Both the position numbers and the translations under genes were made by a program. Below, piece after piece: positions 32,644 to 41,585 of a stretch of 64,000 nucleotides of DNA. Source of the stretch: Bacillus sp. HF117_J1_D (lineage in GTDB: Bacteria; Bacillota; Bacilli; Bacillales; Bacillaceae_C); the NCBI GenBank assembly GCA_009928435.1, contig JAABNQ010000004.1, positions 1 through 64,000 on the forward strand, given 5' to 3'. The notes under the pieces are model-generated. The model saw only the letters and a program-made list of their open reading frames with translations. It made no database searches and was not told the DNA's origin. Within the stretch, counting starts at the first letter, position 1, and the number at the start of each line of letters is the position of its first letter.

Positions 32644-32997
32644 CTATAGATTCTGCCCTGATAAAAAGCCAAGAAATGCAAGCAGAATGCCGCCGAAATA
32701 GCTAAGAAGCATATAAATTAGTGCCGGCTTCCATTTCTTTTCTTGAAATTGACGAATCATCTCAATTTTAAAGGTAGAGAAGGTTGTATAGGAGCCCAGG
32801 AATCCAACACCGATGAATAAGGTCCATTTAGTTGGAGGCATGATGCCTATTAAAAAACCAAGTAAAAAAGATCCAGTTAAGTTGACAAAAAAAGTGGCAG
32901 AAGGAAAAGTGTCTTTTATAAGCGGAAATTTATCTGCAATGAAGTATCTGATAATGGCTCCAAAAAAACCGCCAATAGCAATGAGTAAGATATTCAA
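32644..32997 (-). CDS. crcB: fluoride channel subunit CrcB/FluC (second copy)
   Basis: A 117-residue four-helix membrane protein. Signatures: GGFFGAIIRYFIADKF at the start, TFFVNLTGSFLLGFLIG (conserved Asn), GVGFLGSYTTFSTFKIE (the GxxGxxTTFSTF motif carrying the pore residues). FluC proteins form dual-topology dimers exporting fluoride. The start overlaps the end of the upstream crcB (ATGA), so the two are translated together and may form a heterodimer. Confidence 0.95.
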   Translation of the reverse strand: MNILLIAIGGFFGAIIRYFIADKFPLIKDTFPSATFFVNLTGSFLLGFLIGIMPPTKWTLFIGVGFLGSYTTFSTFKIEMIRQFQEKKWKPALIYMLLSYFGGILLAFLGFLSGQNL

Positions 32998-33392
32998 CCG
33001 TTCGTCACCATCTTTTCTGATCTCTTTTGGCCAAGATAAAAACCGCTTCCAGCGAGCAATAAGCCCACTCCGGCGCTTAATAGCACATATAAACCTGCCA
33101 TATAAATGGAAGAAGCCTCATACAATCGAACGGTTTCTATACTGAAGGTTGAAAACGTCGTCAATGAACCGATTAAACCGGTTCCTAAACCGAGCATGAT
33201 AGGTTTGGGGATCATTTCCTTTCTTTCATTCAAACCGGTCAACAGTCCCAGAAAAAAACAGCCGAGAATGTTTGCTATAAAGGTACCATAGGGAAAAGTA
33301 GCGGTTCCAACGTTCATTGTGCCCTGGCTAATCATATAACGGATAACGCTACCTGCCATTCCGCCAATGCCTATAGCCAAATAATTCATCAA
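32994..33392 (-). CDS. crcB: fluoride channel subunit CrcB/FluC (first copy)
   Basis: A 132-residue FluC protein: GGMAGSVIRYMISQG, GTFIANILGCFFLGLLTG, LGTGLIGSLTTFSTFSIETV. It differs from its neighbour throughout, so the pair is old rather than a recent duplication. ATG follows GAGGGTG. No fluoride (crcB-type) riboswitch is recognisable in the short leader; expression may depend on read-through from yneK past the hairpin at 33413-33435. Confidence 0.95.
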   Translation of the reverse strand: MMNYLAIGIGGMAGSVIRYMISQGTMNVGTATFPYGTFIANILGCFFLGLLTGLNERKEMIPKPIMLGLGTGLIGSLTTFSTFSIETVRLYEASSIYMAGLYVLLSAGVGLLLAGSGFYLGQKRSEKMVTNG

Positions 33393-33412
33393 GAATCACC
33401 CTCTAATGACGA

Positions 33413-33435
33413 AGGCTTCCGCGAATTGGAAGCCT
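33413..33435 (-). terminator. hairpin at the yneK stop codon
   Basis: AGGCTTCC / GGAAGCCT with a 7-nt loop, overlapping the last base of yneK. It lacks a good T-run, so it may be a weak terminator or processing site before crcB. Confidence 0.55.
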
Positions 33436-33860
33436 CAGAATAGATGTTCGTAAGGAGAAATATCAATGTTCAATTCGTTCATTTTCTTGCGCAAGAATTT
33501 ATGATCACGCTTCGGCGTGGCCAGTATATATCCTCTAATAATCGTATCAAGATCTAGACGCTGTACTTTTTTCTCCAAAGCAACTTCCCCAATTTTACCG
33601 GCAATTTTCTGCCTCGCCACATCTCTGAACAACTCAGGCACTGGACTGACCAGTTCATCGAGCAGTTTATTTTGTTCATCTGTCCAAAGGCTCTGTGTCT
33701 CTTGGACATAGTACTCTTCCCAGTCCATATCCGACTTTCCATCTTCTTTTGGAAGGCGTTTTAAAAACTTTCGAAACATGAAAAAGCCGCCGATTGCGAA
33801 CAGGCTAATTAGTACGACCACCCAAAAAAGAATAAATATTAAAAACCAACCTTCAAGCAT
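33435..33860 (-). CDS. yneK: YneK-like DUF2621 membrane protein
   Basis: About 141 residues: one N-terminal transmembrane helix (GWFLIFILFWVVVLISLFAI) and a soluble, helical domain with DMDWEEYYVQETQSLW, LFRDVARQKIAGKIGE and DTIIRGYILATPKRDH. This matches DUF2621 proteins; B. subtilis yneK lies in the same neighbourhood as ccdC. Role unknown. I use the ATG at 33860, six bases after GGAGGG; the longer frame has no ribosome-binding site. Confidence 0.82.
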   Translation of the reverse strand: MLEGWFLIFILFWVVVLISLFAIGGFFMFRKFLKRLPKEDGKSDMDWEEYYVQETQSLWTDEQNKLLDELVSPVPELFRDVARQKIAGKIGEVALEKKVQRLDLDTIIRGYILATPKRDHKFLRKKMNELNIDISPYEHLF

Positions 33861-34060
33861 TTTGTTCCCTCCTGATAATCGGCAATTCGCCATACCAACA
33901 TTATAGCTAATAAAAAAAGCGGGTGACAAGCTGTTGCTCTTTAAAATCAACATTTTAACGTCAATGAGTGGGAGCACTAATACGCCAAGCCGCATTTTCT
34001 ATTTCAGGGTGTCCTTCATGCATCAATTTCTGTATATGGAATGTGAAGGAGGTGATCCAC

Positions 34061-34279
34061 ATGGCAAATGCTTTTTTGAAATCATCAAAGCTGAGGCTGG
34101 TATTTGAAATCATCACTGAGGGGATGGAGAAGCCGGTTTATAAAAGCAAAACATTTAACAACGTCGATCGTGATGCTAGTGCTTCTCAGCTGTATCAAGC
34201 TGCTCAAGCGATTAGCGGGTTGTCGGAACACGCGGTCTGGGCAATTGAGCGAAATGACAGCTTTGATATCGATGCATAA
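34061..34279 (+). CDS. DUF1659-family small protein
   Basis: A 72-residue protein, ANAFLKSSKLRLVFEIITEG ... FNNVDRDASASQLYQAAQAI, matching DUF1659 proteins of Bacillus. Usually found with DUF2922 and YvrJ genes as here; the trio has no established function. ATG follows GGAGGTGATCC. Acidic end (ERNDSFDIDA). Confidence 0.82.
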   Translation: MANAFLKSSKLRLVFEIITEGMEKPVYKSKTFNNVDRDASASQLYQAAQAISGLSEHAVWAIERNDSFDIDA

Positions 34280-34310
34280 TCACCAGAAACAGGGGGAAGG
34301 GGGGATAAAA

Positions 34311-34529
34311 TTGAAAACTCTGGAATTGCATTTTATTACGGGTGGCGGTAAAACAGCGAGACTTACAATTGAGCAACCGCAGGAACCGGTAAACCTGGAA
34401 GATGTGAAAAATGCCATGCAATCAATCATTGACTCAGGAGTATTTATTGATACTGAAGGAAACAAGTATGAAGAAATGAAAACGGCTCGGTTAATTGAAC
34501 GTACGGTTACTGAATACTCATTGGATTAA
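34311..34529 (+). CDS. DUF2922-family small protein
   Basis: A 72-residue protein starting at TTG 34311 (KTLELHFITGGGKTARLTIE), with VKNAMQSIIDSGVFIDTEGN, typical of DUF2922. The start is supported by GGGGGG at six bases; earlier in-frame codons overlap the preceding gene without a ribosome-binding site. It is the second member of the conserved trio. Confidence 0.82.
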   Translation: MKTLELHFITGGGKTARLTIEQPQEPVNLEDVKNAMQSIIDSGVFIDTEGNKYEEMKTARLIERTVTEYSLD

Positions 34530-34579
34530 ATGAATGAGGCTTGGCTAAGTTCAGAAAGATAGAGAGGAGGGAAGGTAGA

Positions 34580-34717
34580 GTGGAGGAGTTATTGCCCTTC
34601 ATCAGTGATGTCGGAATTCCGGCACTCGTCACTTTCTATTTATTGTACCGGATTGATACGAAACTGGAGGATGTTGTTCAATCCATTCAAAGCCTTCCGG
34701 AAAGGATGGAAAGATAG
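34580..34717 (+). CDS. YvrJ-family small membrane protein (45 aa)
   Basis: A short gene: GTG start nine bases after GAGGAGGGAAGG-type sequence, product EELLPFISDVGIPALVTFYL then LYRIDTKLEDVVQSIQSLPE. One transmembrane helix and a short amphipathic tail, as in YvrJ proteins, which regularly accompany DUF1659 and DUF2922 genes. Function unknown. A terminator follows ten bases later. Confidence 0.8.
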   Translation: MEELLPFISDVGIPALVTFYLLYRIDTKLEDVVQSIQSLPERMER

Positions 34718-34726
34718 CATTCTTCC

Positions 34727-34763
34727 AAAAAAGTCGATCAGATTCATTCTGCTCGGCTTTTTT
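34727..34763 (+). terminator. terminator of the DUF1659/DUF2922/YvrJ unit
   Basis: AAAAAAG.CGA.CAGA / TCTG.TCG.CTTTTTT, a 15-position stem with two mismatches and a T-run. Confidence 0.8.
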
Positions 34764-34826
34764 GCTGTATAGAAGAGATTGTGACGATCATTTGCTATAA
34801 TAGTAGATATTTAGAGGAAATAGGTG

Positions 34827-35978
34827 ATGAGGGTGAAAATCATTCATACTGCTGATTGGCATTTGGGCAAGCTTGTTCATGGCGTCTATATGACAGAACA
34901 GCAAGAAGCGGTCCTAGAGCAATTTATCGAACTCGTTGCTGAGGAGAAACCCGACGTTGTCATTATTGCCGGGGATCTTTATGATCGCTCTGTACCTCCA
35001 GTAGAAGCTGTACAGCTGCTTGAAAAAGTGTTGTTCAGAATCAATGTGGAGCTGAAGACTCCGGTTCTTGCCATTTCCGGAAATCATGACAGCGCGGAAC
35101 GTCTGGCATTTGGCTCCTCCTGGTACCGCCACAGCGGCTTTTATTTGAATGGAAAACTATCCGATTGTTTTGAGCCTATTCGGATTAATGATGTTCATTT
35201 TTATCTTGTTCCCTATGCAGAGCCTGGTGTTGTACGAGAGGTATTTCAAGATTCTAGCATTCATTCACACCATGACGCGATGAGCAGGGTTACTTGGGAA
35301 ATAGAGAAAACAATGGATGCAAATGCTGCTAATATCCTTGTAGGACATGCCTTTGTAACAGGTGGAAAAACGACTGACTCGGAACGGATATTATCTGTCG
35401 GAGGTTCCGGCAGCGTTGATTCAGATTGTTTCAGCCCTTTTACATATACTGCACTGGGCCATCTGCATAGCCCAGATGCCATTAAGCATGAGACAGTACG
35501 TTACTCCGGTTCGCTTTTAAAATATTCTTTTTCAGAAGCCAAACAGCGAAAAAGCATCTCGATTATAGAAATTGACGCAAGCGGACAATTGACAATACAT
35601 GAGAAGTCACTGATACCGCCTCAGGATATGAGAGAGATTACAGGATACATAGATGAATTGCTTGATCCGGCATTTTATACAAGTCAAAAGCTAAATGATT
35701 TTTTGAAAGTGACTCTTTTGGATGAAGGGGCATTGATTGATCCGATCAATAAACTGCGGGCTGTTTACCCGAACATCTTGCATTTGGAAAGAAAAATAGA
35801 ATCGGTTGACCTGAAGAAAAGACAGGCACTTCGTTCTATTCAAAGCGAAAGAAAGACGGAACTGGACCTTTTTTCTGAGTTTTATAAGGAAATGACAACG
35901 AGCGAATTTACCGAACAAAAGCGGGAGCTGATGGAAGAGGTAATCGATAGTGTCCGTAAGGAGGTGCTCCTTGTATGA
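34827..35978 (+). CDS. sbcD: nuclease SbcD
   Basis: Mre11-type nuclease subunit of SbcCD, which cuts DNA hairpins and protein-blocked ends. Phosphoesterase motifs: IHTADWHLGK (motif I), VVIIAGDLYDRS (II), VLAISGNHDSAERL (III), VGHAFVTGGKT and ALGHLHSPDAI (IV-V). About 383 residues, full length. ATG 34827 chosen with GAGGAAATAGG upstream; GTG 34824 and 34833 are possible. Its stop overlaps sbcC. Confidence 0.95.
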   Translation: MRVKIIHTADWHLGKLVHGVYMTEQQEAVLEQFIELVAEEKPDVVIIAGDLYDRSVPPVEAVQLLEKVLFRINVELKTPVLAISGNHDSAERLAFGSSWYRHSGFYLNGKLSDCFEPIRINDVHFYLVPYAEPGVVREVFQDSSIHSHHDAMSRVTWEIEKTMDANAANILVGHAFVTGGKTTDSERILSVGGSGSVDSDCFSPFTYTALGHLHSPDAIKHETVRYSGSLLKYSFSEAKQRKSISIIEIDASGQLTIHEKSLIPPQDMREITGYIDELLDPAFYTSQKLNDFLKVTLLDEGALIDPINKLRAVYPNILHLERKIESVDLKKRQALRSIQSERKTELDLFSEFYKEMTTSEFTEQKRELMEEVIDSVRKEVLLV

Positions 35979-38900
35979 GGCCGCTTAAATTGGAAATGCA
36001 GGCGTTTGGCCCTTATGCAGGGATAGAGATCATTGACTTTACCCAATTGGCAAGCCGGACAATGTTTGTCATTTCCGGAAAAACAGGCGCTGGAAAAACA
36101 TCTATCTTTGACGGAATCAGCTTTGCTATTTACGGTAAAGCGAGTGGTGAGGATCGGAGCGGGGCAGATTTGCGCAGTCATTTTGCCAAGGATGATCTTC
36201 CGACGGAAGTGGCTTTGACATTTCAATTAAGGGATAAGGTTTATTATATTTGCCGATCTCCTCAGCAGGAAAGAAAAAAGGCGCGAGGGGATGGCTATAC
36301 AACGGTTAATGCAAAAGCGGAGCTGTACTTGGTTGATGAGTCTGGTAATAAAAAGCTGCTAGCAGCAAACGTAAGGGATACGGAGGAAAAGATCAAAAAA
36401 ATCATTCAGCTTGACGCAAATCAGTTCAGACAGATTTTAATGATTCCTCAAGGAGATTTCCGGAAGCTGCTGACATCTGACAGTAAAGAGAAAGAAGTCA
36501 TTCTACAGCGGCTATTCCATACTGAGCAATATAAAAAAATAGAATTAATGCTTAAAGATAAGGCTGGATTGCTTAAACATGAGGTGGAGGGTGGTATCAA
36601 TCAAAGGAGCCAAAAGCTGAGGGACATTTTTACGAATGGACATGATGAGTTGGAATCAGCCCTTGCCGAACCGATACCTAGTGATACAATCATTCTTCCA
36701 TTGGTGCAGAAGGTCACAGAGGGCATGAGTCGAAGCTTGGCTGAGCTTGAGAAAGAAATAGAAATCAGGCAAAAACAACGTGATGAGGCTAAAAGGAAAG
36801 TAGATGAAGCGGAAAATATTTTGAATGAAATGGATAACCGCAACGCCTTAGAAAAGCAGAAAACCTTGTTGGACGGAAAAAAATCGTCCATCGATGAAAA
36901 AAGGAAATCTGTCGCTCTTGCCAGACGCGCAGGCAATTTGGCTCACCAGGAGAATATATGCCAGAGGTTAAAAAAAGAGATTGACGACAAAGACTCAAGG
37001 AAAAGAAAGGTAGAAGAAGACTTAGCTTTTACAAAAAAGGAGAAAATAACCGCAGATGAAAATCTGAAAAGAGAAGAAGATAGAAGAGGCAAGAGGGAAG
37101 AACTGCATGCGGAAATGTCCCGACTGGAAAGCCTTCGAGAGGATGTTCTTTCATTTTCCAGCCGAAAAGCTGATCTTGAACGACTAGAGCTAGAAGCGAA
37201 GGATTATCGTAAAATGCTGAATGAACAAAAGGAAAAAGCGACAGAATGGAGAGAATTGGTTGAGACACAGCAGGATGAACTGAACAAGCTAAGACAACTC
37301 CAGGATAAAAATATTATTTTAAAAGAGGAAAAGCTCCGCATCGAACAAGCCATTGATCATCTTCATCAATTGGCGGTTTCAATAGAAAAACAGCAAGACA
37401 CAAATAAATTGTTCGTTCATCGCAACAAAGAACTGCAGCTCACGAATGCAAAAGTGGAGGACGCGTTGAAGACACTTAAGCATATCGAAGAAAAATGGTT
37501 GTCGGGACACGCAGCCATTTTAGCTGGTAAGCTGGAAAACGACTGCCCATGTCCTGTTTGCGGTTCAGCTGAACACCCGTCGCCGGCCCATGCTTCAGAA
37601 GATTATGTGAGTGAAGAAGACTTTGAAGTAGCAAAAAAGGATGCGCGCATAATAGAAGAGCAGTTGGATGAAATTCGGCAAAAATGGATGAAAGCAAAAG
37701 CAGATGTGGAGTTATGTGAGAAAACAGTATTAGACAAGCTTGATGCAATAAAAGAGCTGTTGCCGGATGTAAATCTGGAAAATGCGACTCTCCATTTGCG
37801 AAAGCTTCAAGAGAAGCAACAAGAACTCTCCGTTGAACTGAAAAGCAATGAATTGAAAACAAATAAAATTTCCGAAAAAGACGCCGAAATAACACAGCTT
37901 TCTAAGAGACTAAGAGATCTGTCGGCAAAGATGGACGAAACCTCAGAGAAGGAACGGGGGACAGCCCATCAATTTATGGAAATAAAAGCTGCTCTTCAAA
38001 GCCTTGCACTTAACCTTCCTGAAGGTATTGAAACGAAAGAACAATACGAAAGTAGACTGTCGGTTTTACAGAAAGAAATCAAACAACTGGATGATATATA
38101 TAAACAGGCTCAGGATGCCTGTTCCAAACTGAATGAACAACTGGCAGCTCAAAAAATGGCCTTGCGGAATTTGGAAGAAGAAATTGAAAAGCTGAATAAC
38201 TCATTAAATATTGAGCGGGAAAAATTTTTATATCAGCTCCATCAGGAAGGATTTACTCATTATGGTGAATATGCTGAGTCCAAAAAAGATTCAGCTTGGA
38301 TTCAAAAGTCTGAAGAAGAAATCAAGGCTTATGGTGAAGAATACCGTTCTGTTACAGATCGTCTAAAGGATTATGAAGAACGATTAAAAGGAATGGAGCG
38401 GCCGAATATGGATCAATTGAATGAGGAATTCAGGGAACAGGAAGAAATGCTCTCGTCCATGAATAACCAGTTCTCCGATCTGAAGATGAACATAGATAAA
38501 AACAAACGTATCCAATTGGATGTCCAGCAGTTGAATTTACAGATTAAAGAATTAGAGAAACAATATGAGTTGATTGGACATTTATCCGATATAACAAGAG
38601 GACAGAATACATACAAGCTTACATTTGAACGATTTGTATTGGCCTCGTTTTTGGATGATATTTTAGCAGCAGCTAATGGAAGGCTATTAAAAATGACAAG
38701 TGGACGCTACCAGCTTTTGAGAAAGAAAGAGCGTTCGAAGGGGAATGTTCAAAGCGGGCTTGAGCTGCTTGTATTTGACCAATATACTGGGCAGGAACGT
38801 CATGTTAAAACCTTATCAGGCGGAGAAAGCTTTAAAGCGGCACTTTCGCTTGCGCTTGGACTGTCGGATGTTGTTCAGGAGCATGCAGGGGGAGTATCGC

Positions 38901-39109
38901 TTGAAACGATGTTCATCGATGAAGGGTTTGGCACATTAGACTCTGAATCATTGGATCAAGCTATTGAAGCGTTAATGGAAATCCAAAGTAGCGGAAGGCT
39001 TGTTGGCATTATCTCACACGTTCCGGAATTGAAAGAGCGGATTGATGCCCGTTTGGAAGTGTTCGCTGGCCAGAGTGGAAGCAGTACTGAATTTGTATTT
39101 TTATCATAA
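35975..39109 (+). CDS. sbcC: ATPase SbcC
   Basis: A 1044-residue Rad50/SMC-type ATPase partner of SbcD. Walker A FVISGKTGAGKTSIFDG near residue 30, a long antiparallel coiled coil, the zinc hook CPCPVCGSAEHP near residue 520, then the ABC signature TLSGGESFKAALSLALGLSD and Walker B MFIDEGFGTLDSESLDQA near the end. All parts are intact. The ATG overlaps the sbcD stop (ATGA), so the two are translationally coupled. Confidence 0.97.
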   Translation: MRPLKLEMQAFGPYAGIEIIDFTQLASRTMFVISGKTGAGKTSIFDGISFAIYGKASGEDRSGADLRSHFAKDDLPTEVALTFQLRDKVYYICRSPQQERKKARGDGYTTVNAKAELYLVDESGNKKLLAANVRDTEEKIKKIIQLDANQFRQILMIPQGDFRKLLTSDSKEKEVILQRLFHTEQYKKIELMLKDKAGLLKHEVEGGINQRSQKLRDIFTNGHDELESALAEPIPSDTIILPLVQKVTEGMSRSLAELEKEIEIRQKQRDEAKRKVDEAENILNEMDNRNALEKQKTLLDGKKSSIDEKRKSVALARRAGNLAHQENICQRLKKEIDDKDSRKRKVEEDLAFTKKEKITADENLKREEDRRGKREELHAEMSRLESLREDVLSFSSRKADLERLELEAKDYRKMLNEQKEKATEWRELVETQQDELNKLRQLQDKNIILKEEKLRIEQAIDHLHQLAVSIEKQQDTNKLFVHRNKELQLTNAKVEDALKTLKHIEEKWLSGHAAILAGKLENDCPCPVCGSAEHPSPAHASEDYVSEEDFEVAKKDARIIEEQLDEIRQKWMKAKADVELCEKTVLDKLDAIKELLPDVNLENATLHLRKLQEKQQELSVELKSNELKTNKISEKDAEITQLSKRLRDLSAKMDETSEKERGTAHQFMEIKAALQSLALNLPEGIETKEQYESRLSVLQKEIKQLDDIYKQAQDACSKLNEQLAAQKMALRNLEEEIEKLNNSLNIEREKFLYQLHQEGFTHYGEYAESKKDSAWIQKSEEEIKAYGEEYRSVTDRLKDYEERLKGMERPNMDQLNEEFREQEEMLSSMNNQFSDLKMNIDKNKRIQLDVQQLNLQIKELEKQYELIGHLSDITRGQNTYKLTFERFVLASFLDDILAAANGRLLKMTSGRYQLLRKKERSKGNVQSGLELLVFDQYTGQERHVKTLSGGESFKAALSLALGLSDVVQEHAGGVSLETMFIDEGFGTLDSESLDQAIEALMEIQSSGRLVGIISHVPELKERIDARLEVFAGQSGSSTEFVFLS

Positions 39110-39126
39110 GTAGGAGGTGCATCCTC

Positions 39127-39312
39127 TTGGAGAAGACGTTTTATATTGCTACACAAGCATTTGGCTGGTTCATATCCATCAGCTTGGCAGTCTTCGGCGT
39201 ATTTGCCTTTAAACTGAAGTATCCTTTCATTGGAATCCTATTGATTCTCATATTTCTTGCTTCTTGTGTCGTCAATTATTTATTCAGAAAAAAGTGGAAG
39301 GAAACGTTATAA
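39127..39312 (+). CDS. small two-helix membrane protein
   Basis: Sixty-one residues with two transmembrane segments (IATQAFGWFISISLAVFGVF; FIGILLILIFLASCVVNYLF) and a basic end (RKKWKETL). TTG start seven bases after AGGAGGTG, 17 bases downstream of sbcC, so probably the third gene of that operon. Family unknown. Confidence 0.65.
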   Translation: MEKTFYIATQAFGWFISISLAVFGVFAFKLKYPFIGILLILIFLASCVVNYLFRKKWKETL

Positions 39313-39393
39313 TAGCGTGGGCTAAACCTGTTATTCTCAATTGGAAGAAACAGTCTTTCTTAGAACTACTTCAGTAATATAGGAGCTTAAAAA

Positions 39394-39422
39394 GCCGGTA
39401 TTTCTTTATTTGAAATACCGGC
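39394..39422 (-). terminator. terminator of the magnesium operon
   Basis: GCCGGTATTTC / GAAATACCGGC, 11-bp perfect stem with 7-nt loop; T-run on the minus strand, 17 bases past the mgtE stop. Confidence 0.88.
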
Positions 39423-39438
39423 AGATGATGAAGTGATA

Positions 39439-40797
39439 TTAAAGATATTGAAACGAAAGGATTGTAACATAAACATAAATAATGACTGCTATAATATCAC
39501 TAATTGTTGTGATGAAAGGTGCGGAAATGAGTGCGAGATTATGTTTAAATTTATAAGCTAGATAAGGGATGATCGTGCCTGCCAATGTATATAGGAAGAT
39601 ACTCAAAAACATTGACAAACCAACAATTATTCCCATGATAATCGTATGTTTAGACAGTATATATCCTATGACCATCGAGATGGTACCGCACACTAGCGCC
39701 ATTAGGAACGCGGTCATTATTTCCCTTTTTAGCAGCTTGACAAAGCTTGCCTTGTTTAATTTTCCTTGTGACAATCCTCGCAGGACGACGGCTAGAGATT
39801 GTGTACCTGTATTGCCGGCCATGCTTGTAATGAGTGGGATGAAAATGGCCGATAAGGCTATGTGTTCAAGGAATTCTGGCGTATGGCCTTTAATGGCAAC
39901 AGGAATCCATCCTAAAGCTAGCAGTACAAGTAATGACCGAAGCCGGATTTTGATAGAGGAGTAGGCAGAAACATGTAAGCCAATGGCGCCTCTGACGGCA
40001 GCCATTTCTCCAAAGTCTTCGTTTGTTTCTTCACTATATACGTCCATCATATCATCTACTGTAATGATACCCATCAGTTGATGATTCAAAGAGACAACCG
40101 GCAAGGCCAACAAGTCATAATCTTTAATTATTCTTATCACTGTCTCTTGATCGGTAGCCGGATTGACTGAAATAACCTGTTCTTTCATGAGCATTTCCAT
40201 TGTACGATCGCTTTCATTTATGATGATGTCCCGTAATGAAATGACTCCCGTGAGCCGATGCTCACGATCGATGACATAAATATAGTAAATTGTTTCGGCA
40301 TCTTTTCCTTGTGTTTTTAGCCTTGCCAATACCTCCGAAACTGTTTCGTCCGGAAGTGCTGTTACATATTCTGTTGTCATGATGGCTCCTGCTGTCTCCG
40401 GTCTATAAGTGAGCAGGGCTTTCATGTTTTCTGCATCCTTTTTCTCCAAGCGATCCAGATAGTCGTTACTTATATCCCGAGGAAGTTCGTTAAGAAAATC
40501 AACTGCCTCATCTGCAGGTAAGGACTCGATCGTTCGAAGCATATATTTTTTATCCAACTCTTTTTCAATCAGCTTCTGCTCTGAAGGGTCTAATTTTGAA
40601 AAAATGGGAGCAAATTCATCAGGTTGAATCGTTTGATAGAATGTTCGACGATTCGACTGGTTTAGCATGTTGAAAAAGTCAATTTGATTACCGGAATGTA
40701 GCTTCAAAAAGTCTGAGCGAAATTGTTCCTGGTCCCCGTTTTTTAAGGATAAAAACAAATAGTACGTATACTCCTCCCATTTTTTGATTGTTAACAT
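39439..40797 (-). CDS. mgtE: magnesium channel/transporter MgtE
   Basis: About 452 residues with the full MgtE layout: cytoplasmic N domain (helical repeats, residues 1-130), two CBS domains (PETAGAIMTTEYVTALPDET; MKEQVISVNPATDQETVIRI), the connecting helix and five transmembrane helices including MAGNTGTQSLAVVLRG. CBS and N domains close the pore when cytosolic Mg2+ is high. Several start codons are close together; I use the ATG at 40797. Last gene of the M-box operon. Confidence 0.93.
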   Translation of the reverse strand: MLTIKKWEEYTYYLFLSLKNGDQEQFRSDFLKLHSGNQIDFFNMLNQSNRRTFYQTIQPDEFAPIFSKLDPSEQKLIEKELDKKYMLRTIESLPADEAVDFLNELPRDISNDYLDRLEKKDAENMKALLTYRPETAGAIMTTEYVTALPDETVSEVLARLKTQGKDAETIYYIYVIDREHRLTGVISLRDIIINESDRTMEMLMKEQVISVNPATDQETVIRIIKDYDLLALPVVSLNHQLMGIITVDDMMDVYSEETNEDFGEMAAVRGAIGLHVSAYSSIKIRLRSLLVLLALGWIPVAIKGHTPEFLEHIALSAIFIPLITSMAGNTGTQSLAVVLRGLSQGKLNKASFVKLLKREIMTAFLMALVCGTISMVIGYILSKHTIIMGIIVGLSMFLSIFLYTLAGTIIPYLAYKFKHNLALISAPFITTISDIIAVIIYVYVTILSFQYL

Positions 40798-40825
40798 GAT
40801 CATCACCTACTTCGTTAACAAGTGT

Positions 40826-41536
40826 TCATAGATGTTCTACCTCCACACTTAAGACATGATCGATTTTCTTAAATAAATAATAAATTTCCGTTGTATACTG
40901 TCCTTCTGGAGCAGACAGCAATAAATCAATCTGTTGATTTCCATCCATGTTATCTTTAATTTTGACATTACGTACAATCAATTCCCGTTTCCGGTTTTGT
41001 TTAAAAGCTTTTGATTTCCCTTCGATTGTTTTCAGCAGTTCCGTCATTTTTGAATTCGGACTCATCATGACTTTCACCGAAACATCCCGTTGCCTTAATC
41101 GTTTTGGGCCAACTTTTTTGATAGCACTCGGGAATAAATTAATAGATAAAATAAATAACACAACTGCATAAAATGCTTCTATATATAGTCCCACGCCAAT
41201 GGCTATCCCTAGCCCCGAGGCGGCCCATATTAATGCTGCGCTAGTTAAACCTGAGATTACATCGTTTTTCCTTCTTAATATCACGCCGGCGCCCAAAAAT
41301 CCAACTCCGCTAACAATCTGAGCGGTCAGTCGCATCGGGTCCATGTTCCGAAAAACAGGTGTGGCGAATCGATGAAAAGATTCAATGGACACGACTGTGA
41401 CAAGGCAGCTGGCAACACAAATAATCATGCAGGTCTTTAATCCAAGCGGTTTGTGTTTAAGTTGGCGGTCAATACCAATCAACAGCCCGAACAGTAATGC
41501 CAGAGTAAGCTTCAAAATTGTTTCTGTATAACTCAT
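40826..41536 (-). CDS. mgtC: MgtC/SapB-family membrane protein
   Basis: A 236-residue protein: hydrophobic N-terminal half with LLFGLLIGIDRQLKHKPLGL, VSGVGFLGAGVILRR and GLTSAALIWAASGLGIAIGV (MgtC signature segments), and a soluble C-terminal ACT-like domain (RDVSVKVMMSP onward). In other bacteria MgtC supports growth at low Mg2+ and can restrain the F-type ATPase. Placement between two MgtE genes behind an M-box strongly ties it to magnesium. Confidence 0.9.
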   Translation of the reverse strand: MSYTETILKLTLALLFGLLIGIDRQLKHKPLGLKTCMIICVASCLVTVVSIESFHRFATPVFRNMDPMRLTAQIVSGVGFLGAGVILRRKNDVISGLTSAALIWAASGLGIAIGVGLYIEAFYAVVLFILSINLFPSAIKKVGPKRLRQRDVSVKVMMSPNSKMTELLKTIEGKSKAFKQNRKRELIVRNVKIKDNMDGNQQIDLLLSAPEGQYTTEIYYLFKKIDHVLSVEVEHL

Positions 41537-41585
41537 GTTGTCACCTTCTTTTAAAAAGGCAATGTAAAGATGCCTTTTTCGCCTC

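Noticed and set aside
12425-33994. 16-base identity AATACGCCAAGCCGCA at 12425-12440 and 33979-33994
   Set aside because: Flanks do not match and about one such 16-mer pair is expected by chance in a window of this size with both strands counted.
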